This document shows positions 1 to 5,383 of a stretch of DNA of 5,705 bases, piece after piece; positions within the stretch are counted from its first letter, which is position 1, and each line of letters opens with the position of its first letter. The stretch lies in NCBI GenBank assembly GCA_018066225.1, contig JAGHRU010000058.1:1-5705 (forward strand). Reading direction: 5' to 3'. The translations under genes and the position numbers were made by a program. The notes beneath the pieces were generated by a model. It did not search any database, was not told where the DNA came from, and was given only the letters and a program-made list of their open reading frames with translations. Source of the stretch: Candidatus Equimonas enterica (GTDB lineage: Bacteria; Bacteroidota; Bacteroidia; Bacteroidales; Bacteroidaceae).

Positions 1-35
1 GGGGGGGGGGGGGGCGGGGGGCCCCCCCCCCCCCC
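1..35. repeat. Homopolymer G/C tract at the left edge
   Basis: The window opens with 14 G, one C, 6 G and then 14 C. Such a pure G/C run is unlike everything else in the window and sits exactly at the edge. The likeliest explanation is a contig-end or sequencing artefact (poly-G tailing or a folded-back read). A real slippage-prone homopolymer or a quadruplex-forming tract is possible but has no support from the context seen here. Confidence 0.6.
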
Positions 36-139
36 GACACACGCTAAAAAAGCGGTGGGCAGTACCCCGCCGTTAGTTAATAAAAAATATATAGCATTGG
101 GAAGTCCATGCGCAAACATCGACAACCCAGCAAAGTTTC
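36..139. other. Stretch with no recognisable gene
   Basis: These bases lie between the homopolymer edge and an intrinsic terminator. I see no convincing reading frame, RNA gene or promoter. Because a plus-strand terminator follows directly, the stretch is most likely the 3' end or 3' untranslated region of a gene beyond the left edge. An open frame starting with GTG at 55 and running to 336 crosses the terminator and the tandem repeats, so I do not treat it as a gene. Confidence 0.4.
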
Positions 140-178
140 AGCAGCAACCACTCGGGAGAGTCGTTGCTGCTCTTTTTT
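140..178 (+). terminator. Intrinsic terminator of an upstream gene outside the window
   Basis: The arms at 140-148 (AGCAGCAAC) and 163-171 (GTTGCTGCT) pair over 9 bp. After one C/C mismatch (149/162), ACTC (150-153) pairs with GAGT (158-161) around a GGGA tetraloop of the GNRA class. The hairpin is followed by TCTTTTTT at 171-178. A GC-rich stem with a stable tetraloop and a T-run downstream is a textbook rho-independent terminator on the plus strand. It implies a plus-strand gene ending to the left, and it separates that gene from the DUF4143 ATPase transcription unit. Confidence 0.85.
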
Positions 179-204
179 GCGCCCGAGACGACGATATTTG
201 CCAA

Positions 205-314
205 GAAATGTGTATCTTTGCACCCAAAGTCGCCGGGAAAATGTGTGACTTTGCGCAAAAAGTCGCCGGGAAAATGTGTGACTTTGCGCCGAAAGTCGCC
301 GGGAAAATGTGTGA
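205..314 (+). repeat. 33-bp tandem repeat array (three units plus an 11-base partial)
   Basis: Units lie at 205-237, 238-270 and 271-303, followed by a partial copy at 304-314. Units 2 and 3 differ at only two or three positions, around 257-258 and 290-291, while unit 1 is more diverged. Each unit ends in AAAGTCGCCGGG. In units 2 and 3 a dyad GACTTT-6-AAAGTC occurs at 247-264 and 280-297; unit 1 has the partial version CTTT...AAAG at 216-229. The period is a multiple of three, so an open frame runs through as an 11-residue repeat, but a terminator inside that frame argues against coding. There are no unique spacers, so this is not CRISPR. Plausible roles are an array of protein-binding sites or duplicated promoter modules. 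Confidence 0.85.
213..220 (+). promoter_or_regulatory. Bacteroidetes -7 promoter element upstream of the DUF4143 ATPase gene
   Basis: TATCTTTG matches the Bacteroidetes TAnnTTTG -7 consensus exactly and lies about 100 bases before the ATG at 318. No clear TTTG sits at the usual -33 distance; the nearest TTTG (197-200) is too close. The element falls inside the first of the 33-bp tandem units. Units 2 and 3 carry the degenerate form TGACTTTG at the equivalent place. Transcription starting here would produce a leader containing repeat units 2 and 3. Confidence 0.55.
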
Positions 315-317
315 GAT

Positions 318-1653
318 ATGTATAAACGAAAGATAGAACAGACGCTCCTTGCGTGGCACGAAGACCCCACGCACAAGCCCATCGTGGTCAAGGGAGTGCG
401 CCAATGCGGCAAGACCAGCAGCGTGAAAGACTTCGCTATGCGCCACTATAAGCATGTGGTGTATCTGGACTTCCGCGAGCACCCCGACTACAAGCAGTTT
501 TTCGCGCCCAACCTGGATGTAGATGCTGTCATCATGCGCCCCACCGCTGCGCTGCCAGGCAGAAATCGTAGCGGGAGAGACCTGTTTCGTCTTTGACGAG
601 ATACAGGACTGTCCGCGTGCCAGAGGTGCGCTCAAATACTTCCACCTCGATGGCCGATATGACGTGATGTGCACAGGCTCACTGCTGGGCGTGAGTGGCT
701 ACAAGACAAAGGAGGAAAAGCAGGAAGAAGACGAGGCCACCATACCCGTAGGCTTTGAGGACATCGTCACCATGTATCCCATGGACTTTGAGGAGTGGCT
801 GTGGGCCTGCGGCATCAAAGACCAGCACATCGACTACCTGCGCCAGTGTCTCGGCCAAGAAACACCCGTCGATGCAGCCCTTCACGAAAGGTTTCGCCTA
901 TTGCTGCATCAGTATGTCGTCGTAGGCGGCATGCCCGAAGCCGTCACCGCTTTCCTCACGACGCAGCAGATAGGCAGCGTGCTCAAGGTGCAGCGGCGCA
1001 TCGTCGATGAGTACAAGTCGGACATGGTGAAATACGCGCTTATGGCCGACAAGTCGCGCATCCGCGAATGTTTCGAGTCCATACCTGCGCAGTTGGCGCG
1101 TGAGTACAAGAAGTTTACTTACAGCATGGTGCGACGCGGTGGCCGCAGCCGCGACTATGTCGGCAGCCTGCAATGGATAGAAGATGCGGGCATCATACGT
1201 CGCTGCTTCAACACCGAGAGCACCGAGTTGCCACTGGATGGGCATCGCCTGCAAAGCGAGTTTAAGGTCTATATGGCCGACATCGGGCTGCTCGTGTCGA
1301 TGCTCGAGGATGGCACGGCAGCCGACATACTTGCTGGCAACTTGATGAGTTACAAGGGGGCTATCTTTGAGAACCTCGTGGCCGACATCTTGGGCAAGAT
1401 GGGGCGACGCCTCTACTACTTCCACAAGGACAGCGGTGTGGAACTCGATTTCCTCATCCGCTACAAAGGCGCATGCACCCCTGTGGAGTGCAAAGCCACG
1501 ACAGGCAATGCGAAATCGCTGCGCACCGTGCTCTCACATAGCGACAAATACCATGTCAGCCAAGCCTTCAAACTGGGCGATTACAACATCGGGCGCAAAG
1601 ACGCACTACTGACACTGCCCACCTATCTGGCCTTCCTGCTGACAGAGGTGTAG
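318..1653 (+). pseudogene. AAA_14/DUF4143 family ATPase, split by a frameshift
   Basis: Two frames together give one protein of about 445 residues, normal for the family. The first (ATG 318 to TGA 594-596) starts MYKRKIEQ and carries the Walker A motif GVRQCGKT (residues 26-33, bases 393-416). The second frame, read from about 562 to the TAG at 1651-1653, carries the Walker B strand CFVFDE (DE at 595-600), a sensor-like MCTGSLLG, and the DUF4143 C-terminal domain. That domain contains ELDF (1441-1452) and VECK (1483-1494), resembling a D...ExK nuclease-fold signature. The break is at 558-562: GGC A GAA needs one base removed or two added to restore LPG-(A)-EIVAGE. The start is fixed because an in-frame TGA lies at 312-314. 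Members bind ATP; their biological role is poorly defined, though some have been linked to toxin-antitoxin-like or mobile contexts. It is either a true pseudogene or a sequencing error, and I cannot tell which. Confidence 0.85.
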
Positions 1654-1661
1654 CGATAAGC

Positions 1662-1690
1662 CCCCATAAAGCGCGCAGCAGCCGAGGATG
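1662..1690 (+). repeat. Left copy of a direct repeat (orphan terminator arm)
   Basis: This 29-base stretch begins nine bases after the DUF4143 stop codon. It matches 3794-3823 perfectly except for one missing A (ATAAAG here, ATAAAAG there). At 3794 the sequence is the left arm of a long inverted repeat; here the second arm is absent, so the copy cannot form the terminator hairpin. It therefore looks like a remnant or duplication of the convergent terminator arm and marks the left boundary of the AT-rich ATPase/TOPRIM segment. Confidence 0.85.
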
Positions 1691-1714
1691 TTTGCCGAGA
1701 AATGTGTATCTTTC
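1684..1714 (+). repeat. Second copy of a promoter-like segment also found at 190-220
   Basis: Aligning 1684-1714 with 190-220 without gaps gives 27 identities in 31 positions, sharing TTTGCC and AGAAATGTGTATCTTT. At 213-220 this segment ends in the -7 element TATCTTTG; here the last base is C (TATCTTTC, 1707-1714). It may be a weaker promoter lying upstream of the AT-rich operon, or a remnant of a duplicated intergenic unit. Confidence 0.6.
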
Positions 1715-1765
1715 TCTGGGATAAGAGATAGAATACCCTTAAAAAAACTGTATAAACACAATTTG

Positions 1766-1799
1766 ATGCCGTAAAACTTTTACGGTATCAAAACTTTTG
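1766..1799. promoter_or_regulatory. Twin palindromes (candidate operator) before the ATPase/TOPRIM operon
   Basis: CCGTAAAACTTTTACGG (1769-1785, centre 1777) is a perfect 8-bp inverted repeat with a single central C. It extends outward to 1766-1788 with one mismatch that is G/T. A second palindrome, CAAAACTTTTG (1789-1799, centre 1794), shares the core AAAACTTTT. The centres are 17 bases apart. The pair lies immediately upstream of TAAATTTG at 1802-1809, where the -33 region would be, so a bound dimeric regulator would be expected to block RNA polymerase. No regulator gene is in the window. Confidence 0.6.
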
Positions 1800-1801
1800 T
1801 G

Positions 1802-1809
1802 TAAATTTG
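1802..1809 (+). promoter_or_regulatory. -7 promoter element of the ATPase/TOPRIM operon
   Basis: TAAATTTG fits the Bacteroidetes TAnnTTTG consensus exactly and is followed by GCACCCAAA. Placed 38 bases before the ATG at 1848, it would give a short 5' leader of about 30 bases. The -33 position falls in the T-run of the first palindrome and has only a weak match to TTTG. Confidence 0.65.
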
Positions 1810-1847
1810 CACCCAAATAATGTAACACCTCATAAATGTAAATCATT

Positions 1848-2966
1848 ATGCTTACGAGATTTGCTGTTAAGAACTTCAAGTGTTTCAAAGAGAAGTTCTT
1901 GTTTGATTTATCTACTGCTAAGAATTACACTTTCAATCCAGAGTGTGTAGAGAATGGCATTGTTAAGAATTCAATGGTGTATGGTTATAACGGCATTGGC
2001 AAGTCTAATTTAGGGTGGGCTATATTTGATGTTATTGAGCATCTTACGGATAAAAACCGAATTGATTTTCCCTATCAAAACTACATTAACGCTTACAGTG
2101 ATGAGAATGTGGCTGAATTTGATTTTGAATTCAACTTTGATGGGGATATTGTACGATATAAATACTTGAAGACGGACTACAAAACTATTGTAGCGGAATG
2201 GTTTTGGATTAATGGTAACGAATTAATTGCGATAGATAGAAGAAATGGCGATTCTACTTTTACATGTTTGCTTAAGGGCACCGAATTGCTGAATAAGGTT
2301 ATTCCCAATCATCAGTTATCTGTGTTGAAATACGTGAAGAATAACTCTGTCTTGGATGACTCTCGTGACAATAGAGTTTTTAAGGATTTTTTCTATTTTA
2401 TTGAACACATGCTGTTCTTCCGTTCATTGGAGGATAGAACATATATAGGCCAGGAAGTAAAGAGGAACTCTTTGACTAATGACATAATCAACAGTGATAA
2501 GGTTGAAGATTTTGAAAACTTCTTGAATATGGCCAATGTCAAGTGCAAACTTGCTATTATAGAGGAAAATGACGAAAAGAAATTGGCCTTTGACTTCGGA
2601 AAGAAGAAAATTCTCTTTAATGAAATTATGTCAACAGGTACAAGTTCACTGATGCTATTCTATTGCTGGTTTCTGCAGATGTTGAAGCATGAGGTAAGCT
2701 TTGTTTTTATTGACGAGTTTGATGCTTTCTATCATCACGAATTATCAAGATTGATAATTCGTAGGTTGAAGGAGAGTGGCGTTCAGTTTGTGGTTACAAC
2801 ACACAACACCTCGATAATGAGTAATGATTTGTTGCGCCCAGATTGCTATTATCTTATGTACAATGACCATATATTGCCTCTATCGAAATGTACAAACAAG
2901 GAGTTGCGTGAGGCTCACAACATAGAGAAAATATATAAATCTGGGGCTTTCTATGTTGAACAATGA
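1848..2966 (+). CDS. ABC-type AAA ATPase (AAA_15/AAA_21-like), candidate defence-system sensor
   Basis: This 372-residue ATPase starts with LTRFAVKNFKCF, the usual first strand of RecF/OLD/SMC-like ATPases. Walker A is GYNGIGKS (residues 46-53). A signature-like MSTGTSS (261-267) precedes Walker B FVFIDE (285-290), and TTHN (317-320) supplies the H-loop histidine H319. The middle (about 70-250) is a variable insert with no coiled coil or transmembrane segment that I can see. The protein is expected to be cytosolic and to dimerise on ATP. The next gene overlaps by 14 bases and encodes a TOPRIM-like protein, so the ATPase probably forms a complex with it, as AriA does with AriB in PARIS or as in the AbiL/RloB-type pairs. 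The start at 1848 follows an AT-rich leader with no Shine-Dalgarno sequence, normal for Bacteroidetes. Family assignment is firm; the defence role and exact subsystem are inferred. Confidence 0.85.
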   Translation: MLTRFAVKNFKCFKEKFLFDLSTAKNYTFNPECVENGIVKNSMVYGYNGIGKSNLGWAIFDVIEHLTDKNRIDFPYQNYINAYSDENVAEFDFEFNFDGDIVRYKYLKTDYKTIVAEWFWINGNELIAIDRRNGDSTFTCLLKGTELLNKVIPNHQLSVLKYVKNNSVLDDSRDNRVFKDFFYFIEHMLFFRSLEDRTYIGQEVKRNSLTNDIINSDKVEDFENFLNMANVKCKLAIIEENDEKKLAFDFGKKKILFNEIMSTGTSSLMLFYCWFLQMLKHEVSFVFIDEFDAFYHHELSRLIIRRLKESGVQFVVTTHNTSIMSNDLLRPDCYYLMYNDHILPLSKCTNKELREAHNIEKIYKSGAFYVEQ

Positions 2967-3759
2967 GTTGCATCTGTTTGTCCTTGAGGGGGCTGGCGCA
3001 GAACCTCAATTCGTGAAAAAGTTGGAACAAAACTTTTTCAAGAGAAAGATTTCTGTCAAATGTGTCTTTGATGCTGAAATATACCAGTTATATAAGCAGT
3101 TGGAAAAGGAAGACTTTGCTGTGGACATTGTTAATGTGCTGAAAGAGCGCAATGCGCACAATGCAGAAACATTGAAAGAATATAATCGAGAAAGTTTTGC
3201 TGGTGTGTATCTTTTCTTTGATTATGATGCACATTCTACGTTGGCTGACGATGACCAGATAAGCAAAATGCTTGCGTTTTTTGACAATGAAACAGAGAAT
3301 GGTTATCTATATTTGAGTTATCCGATGGTTGAGGCCATTCGTCATTTTCGCGATATGGATAGTTTCAAGGACTTGGTTGCAAAATGCAAACGCGGCAAGT
3401 CTTTTAATGATATGAAATGCCCAAACAAATCGACTTGTAAAGACCTCCATACTTGTTTGAAGGAAGATCATTATAAAAATATATCTGCAAGAGAAGGTAA
3501 TATAAACAAGTACACATTTGAGGTTTGGAAAACTCTTATCCGTGCAAATGCCTTCAAATTGAACTATCTGGTAAATGACGAATATTGCATGCCAGATAGC
3601 TTTATATCGCAAAAGCAGATTTTCGAGAAACAACTGTCAAAGCATATCATACAGCCGTGCCCAAAAGTTGCAGTATTAAGTGCATTTCCTCTATACGTCC
3701 TTGATTACTATGGTATAGATAGGATAAAGGAACAATTGAATGTATCTACGACGCAATAG
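2953..3759 (+). CDS. TOPRIM-like (RloB/OLD-type) partner of the upstream ATPase, putative effector
   Basis: This 268-residue protein carries landmarks of a TOPRIM-type metal site. LHLFVLEGAGAEPQF (residues 6-20) resembles the EG..tEp.f opening of RloB-like proteins, with E12 as the likely TOPRIM glutamate. LFFDYDAH (87-94) gives a DxD (D90, D92) after a hydrophobic strand. YLSYPMVEAIRHF (120-132) matches the position of the conserved S-x-P...E segment. A cluster of four cysteines (C145, C156, C162, C168) with H173 may bind metal. The start ATG at 2953 lies inside the ATPase gene, 14 bases from its end, after a weak GGGG; the other nearby ATG (2963) is out of frame. Tight overlap implies translational coupling and complex formation. 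In related systems the TOPRIM subunit is the nuclease or toxic effector; catalysis here is inferred. It could instead be closer to the DUF4435 (AriB) branch. Confidence 0.65.
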   Translation: MLNNELHLFVLEGAGAEPQFVKKLEQNFFKRKISVKCVFDAEIYQLYKQLEKEDFAVDIVNVLKERNAHNAETLKEYNRESFAGVYLFFDYDAHSTLADDDQISKMLAFFDNETENGYLYLSYPMVEAIRHFRDMDSFKDLVAKCKRGKSFNDMKCPNKSTCKDLHTCLKEDHYKNISAREGNINKYTFEVWKTLIRANAFKLNYLVNDEYCMPDSFISQKQIFEKQLSKHIIQPCPKVAVLSAFPLYVLDYYGIDRIKEQLNVSTTQ

Positions 3760-3774
3760 CCACTAATTTTACTT

Positions 3775-3793
3775 TGTACTAATTGATAGTACA
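3775..3793. repeat. Short inverted repeat at the right border of the AT-rich segment
   Basis: TGTACTA (3775-3781) and TAGTACA (3787-3793) form a perfect 7-bp inverted repeat around ATTGA. It lies 15 bases after the TOPRIM stop codon and ends exactly where the right direct-repeat copy starts (3794). With no T-run following, it is not a good terminator on its own. It could be a border or binding sequence of the cassette, or chance in AT-rich DNA. Confidence 0.45.
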
Positions 3794-3823
3794 CCCCATA
3801 AAAGCGCGCAGCAGCCGAGGATG
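3794..3823 (+). repeat. Right copy of the direct repeat (left arm of the convergent terminator)
   Basis: This copy is identical to 1662-1690 apart from one extra A. Here most of it forms the left arm and loop of the intact 3798-3847 inverted repeat, so this is likely the original, functional copy. Confidence 0.85.
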
Positions 3824-3847
3824 TCCTCGGCTGCTGCGCGCTTTTAT
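3798..3847. terminator. Bidirectional terminator between convergent operons
   Basis: A perfect 24-bp inverted repeat, 3798-3821 against 3824-3847, is separated by only TG. The stem core is very GC-rich (GCGCGCAGCAGCCGAGGA) and is flanked by AAAA on one side and TTTT on the other, so either strand yields a strong hairpin ending in U residues. It lies 38 bases after the TOPRIM stop codon and 13 bases after the sulfatase stop codon in the opposite direction, which fits termination of both units. Confidence 0.9.
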
Positions 3848-3860
3848 ATGCTCCCTCCCC

Positions 3861-5381
3861 CTATTCGTCCGGCCACGGACAGGGCTGTCCCGTCGCTCGG
3901 AAGGTGGGACGCTGCGCACCGACGCTGCGGAGGTGGCGGCCGAGGCGGCGGGAGAGGCGGCGCACGATGGTGGGATGGCGGCGCGAGAGGTCGTGCTGCT
4001 CACCGATGTCGGCAGGGATGTCGTAGAGTTCTTTCTGCCCCGTGTCGTAGTGGTAGATGAGTTTCCAGCGGCCAAGGCGGATGGCGGAGCAGAGGTTGAT
4101 GCCAGGGCCTTCGTTGCCCCACACGTTGGGGAAGTGCCACACGAGGGGACGGCGGCGGTGGCGGGAGGGCTGGCCCAGAAGCAGCGGCGCGAAACTCTCG
4201 CCGTCGATGGGCTGTGGCACGCGATAGTCGCCGACCTCGGCCAGGGAGAGAATGGTGGGGAAGAAGTCCTCGATGAGCAGCATCTGGTCGCAACGCGTCT
4301 CGGGCGCGATGTGTCCCGGCCACGCTGCTATCATCGGCACACGGATACCCCCTTCGCGCAGCGAGCCCTTGCCCGAGGAGAGGGGTGCGTTTTGCGTATA
4401 GAGCGCGCCGCTGCGCCACTCTGACTGCGTGGCCAGACCGCCGTTGTCGCTCATCAGGAGCACGACGGTACGCTCGCGCTCGCCATTGCTTTCGAGCCAG
4501 TCCAGGAGGTCGCCGAGGCTCTTGTCCACGCCCTCTACGAGCGAGGCATAGGCGGCTTCGCGCGGGTCGAGGCCTTGGGCGATGTAGCGCGCGTAGTAGC
4601 GGGGGTCGCGGTCGATGGGAATGTGGACGGCGTAGTGCGCCATATAGAGGAAGAAGGGGCTGTCGCTGCCCTTGTGGCTCTCGAGGGCGGCGATGGCTTC
4701 GCGCGTCAGTGCCTCGGTGGCGAAAGTCCCCGTGCCCCAGTATTTCTCCAAGCCCGGTATGGCGTTGAGGGCATAGGGCGTGCCGTCGGGGCGGTGGCCG
4801 TAGTTATGCTCGCTCAGATAGGTGGCGAGGCCGCCTGCGGCGTGGCCTGCTATGTTCACGTCGAAGCCCCAGTGGCGCGGGTCTTCGCCGGGGGTGTGGA
4901 GCGCGCCGAAGTGTGCCTTGCCGCAGTGGATGGTGTGGTAGCCCGCAGCGCGCAGCAGGCTGACGAAGCCTTGCGCCGTATAGGTGCGCGGCACATCGGG
5001 GGTGGCACTGATGCCGCCGATGTTCCACGTGGGCGGCGTGCACAGCGGGTGCGGGTCGTCGGTAGCGGTGTCGGGCAGCATCGTCCAGTTGGTGACGCGG
5101 TGGCGTGCGGCATTGGTGCCCGTCATCAGGGAGCAGCGGCTGGGCGAACTGATGCTGGCGGCATAGGCCGAAGTGAAGGTCATGCCTTCGGCTGCCAGCC
5201 GCTCCATGTTGGGCGTATGAAAGGTGGCGTTGTAGTGCGTCTGCTGCGTCCACATCGGCACGGAGGTGTCCTGCCACCCCAAGTCATCGACGAGGAAGAG
5301 GATGATGTTGGGGCGGTCGTCAGCCAGCGTGTCGAGGGCGACGAGGGCTGTGGAGAGGAGCGGGAGCAAGCGGATGTTCAT
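3861..5381 (-). CDS. Secreted serine-type S1 sulfatase
   Basis: This 506-residue protein hydrolyses sulfate esters, probably on a glycan. MNIRLLPLLSTALVALDTLA (1-20) looks like a signal peptide, predicting export to the periplasm or surface. NIILFLVDDLGW (25-36) gives the calcium-binding DD (32-33). SSPSRCSLMTG (78-88) is the sulfatase signature with Ser78 in the nucleophile position, which must be oxidised to formylglycine by an anaerobic radical-SAM maturase (not in this window). Further active-site matches are GKAHFG (154-159), AHYAVH (248-253), SDNGG (311-315) and SGKGSLREGGIRVP (336-349). Length fits the S1 family; subfamily and substrate are not assignable by eye. The start at 5381 is preferred over the longer frame from 5480 because it puts the signal peptide at the N-terminus and lies two bases after the stop of the carrier gene (TGA-CC-ATG), with a GAAGG nine bases upstream. 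The gene is GC-rich like its neighbour. Confidence 0.92.
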   Translation of the reverse strand: MNIRLLPLLSTALVALDTLADDRPNIILFLVDDLGWQDTSVPMWTQQTHYNATFHTPNMERLAAEGMTFTSAYAASISSPSRCSLMTGTNAARHRVTNWTMLPDTATDDPHPLCTPPTWNIGGISATPDVPRTYTAQGFVSLLRAAGYHTIHCGKAHFGALHTPGEDPRHWGFDVNIAGHAAGGLATYLSEHNYGHRPDGTPYALNAIPGLEKYWGTGTFATEALTREAIAALESHKGSDSPFFLYMAHYAVHIPIDRDPRYYARYIAQGLDPREAAYASLVEGVDKSLGDLLDWLESNGERERTVVLLMSDNGGLATQSEWRSGALYTQNAPLSSGKGSLREGGIRVPMIAAWPGHIAPETRCDQMLLIEDFFPTILSLAEVGDYRVPQPIDGESFAPLLLGQPSRHRRRPLVWHFPNVWGNEGPGINLCSAIRLGRWKLIYHYDTGQKELYDIPADIGEQHDLSRRHPTIVRRLSRRLGRHLRSVGAQRPTFRATGQPCPWPDE

Positions 5382-5383
5382 GG

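Larger units (their letters stand above)
1691..3793 (+). other. Putative acquired cassette carrying the ATPase/TOPRIM operon
   Basis: This segment lies exactly between the two copies of the direct repeat. It contains the AT-rich operon with its own promoter and palindromes. Hand counts give 17/60 GC at 2701-2760 against 32/60 at 1081-1140 and 38/60 at 4081-4140. A 7-bp inverted repeat (3775-3781/3787-3793) abuts the right repeat copy. No transposase, integrase or classical terminal inverted repeats are visible, so the mechanism of entry is unknown. Horizontal transfer is inferred from composition and boundaries. Confidence 0.45.

Noticed and set aside
205..314. CRISPR array
   Set aside because: The repeats are directly adjacent with no unique spacers, and no cas genes are present.
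55..336. 93-residue plus-strand frame with an 11-residue repeat (MCDFAPKVAGK)
   Set aside because: It starts with GTG, contains a strong intrinsic terminator (140-178) and a promoter element, overlaps the ATPase start, and owes its length to a 33-bp tandem repeat.
138..674. Minus-strand frame of 178 residues
   Set aside because: It is antisense to the terminator, the tandem repeats and the recognisable Walker A region of the ATPase; no family resemblance was seen.
2963..2965. ATG overlapping the ATPase stop (ATGA) as start of the TOPRIM-like gene
   Set aside because: It is out of frame with the TOPRIM reading frame, which begins at 2953.
3769..3776. TTACTTTG as a promoter -7 element
   Set aside because: It misses the conserved A of TAnnTTTG, has no upstream partner, and is followed only by a terminator on the plus strand.
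3783..4424. Plus-strand frame of 213 residues
   Set aside because: It begins inside the convergent terminator hairpin and is antisense to the sulfatase C-terminus.
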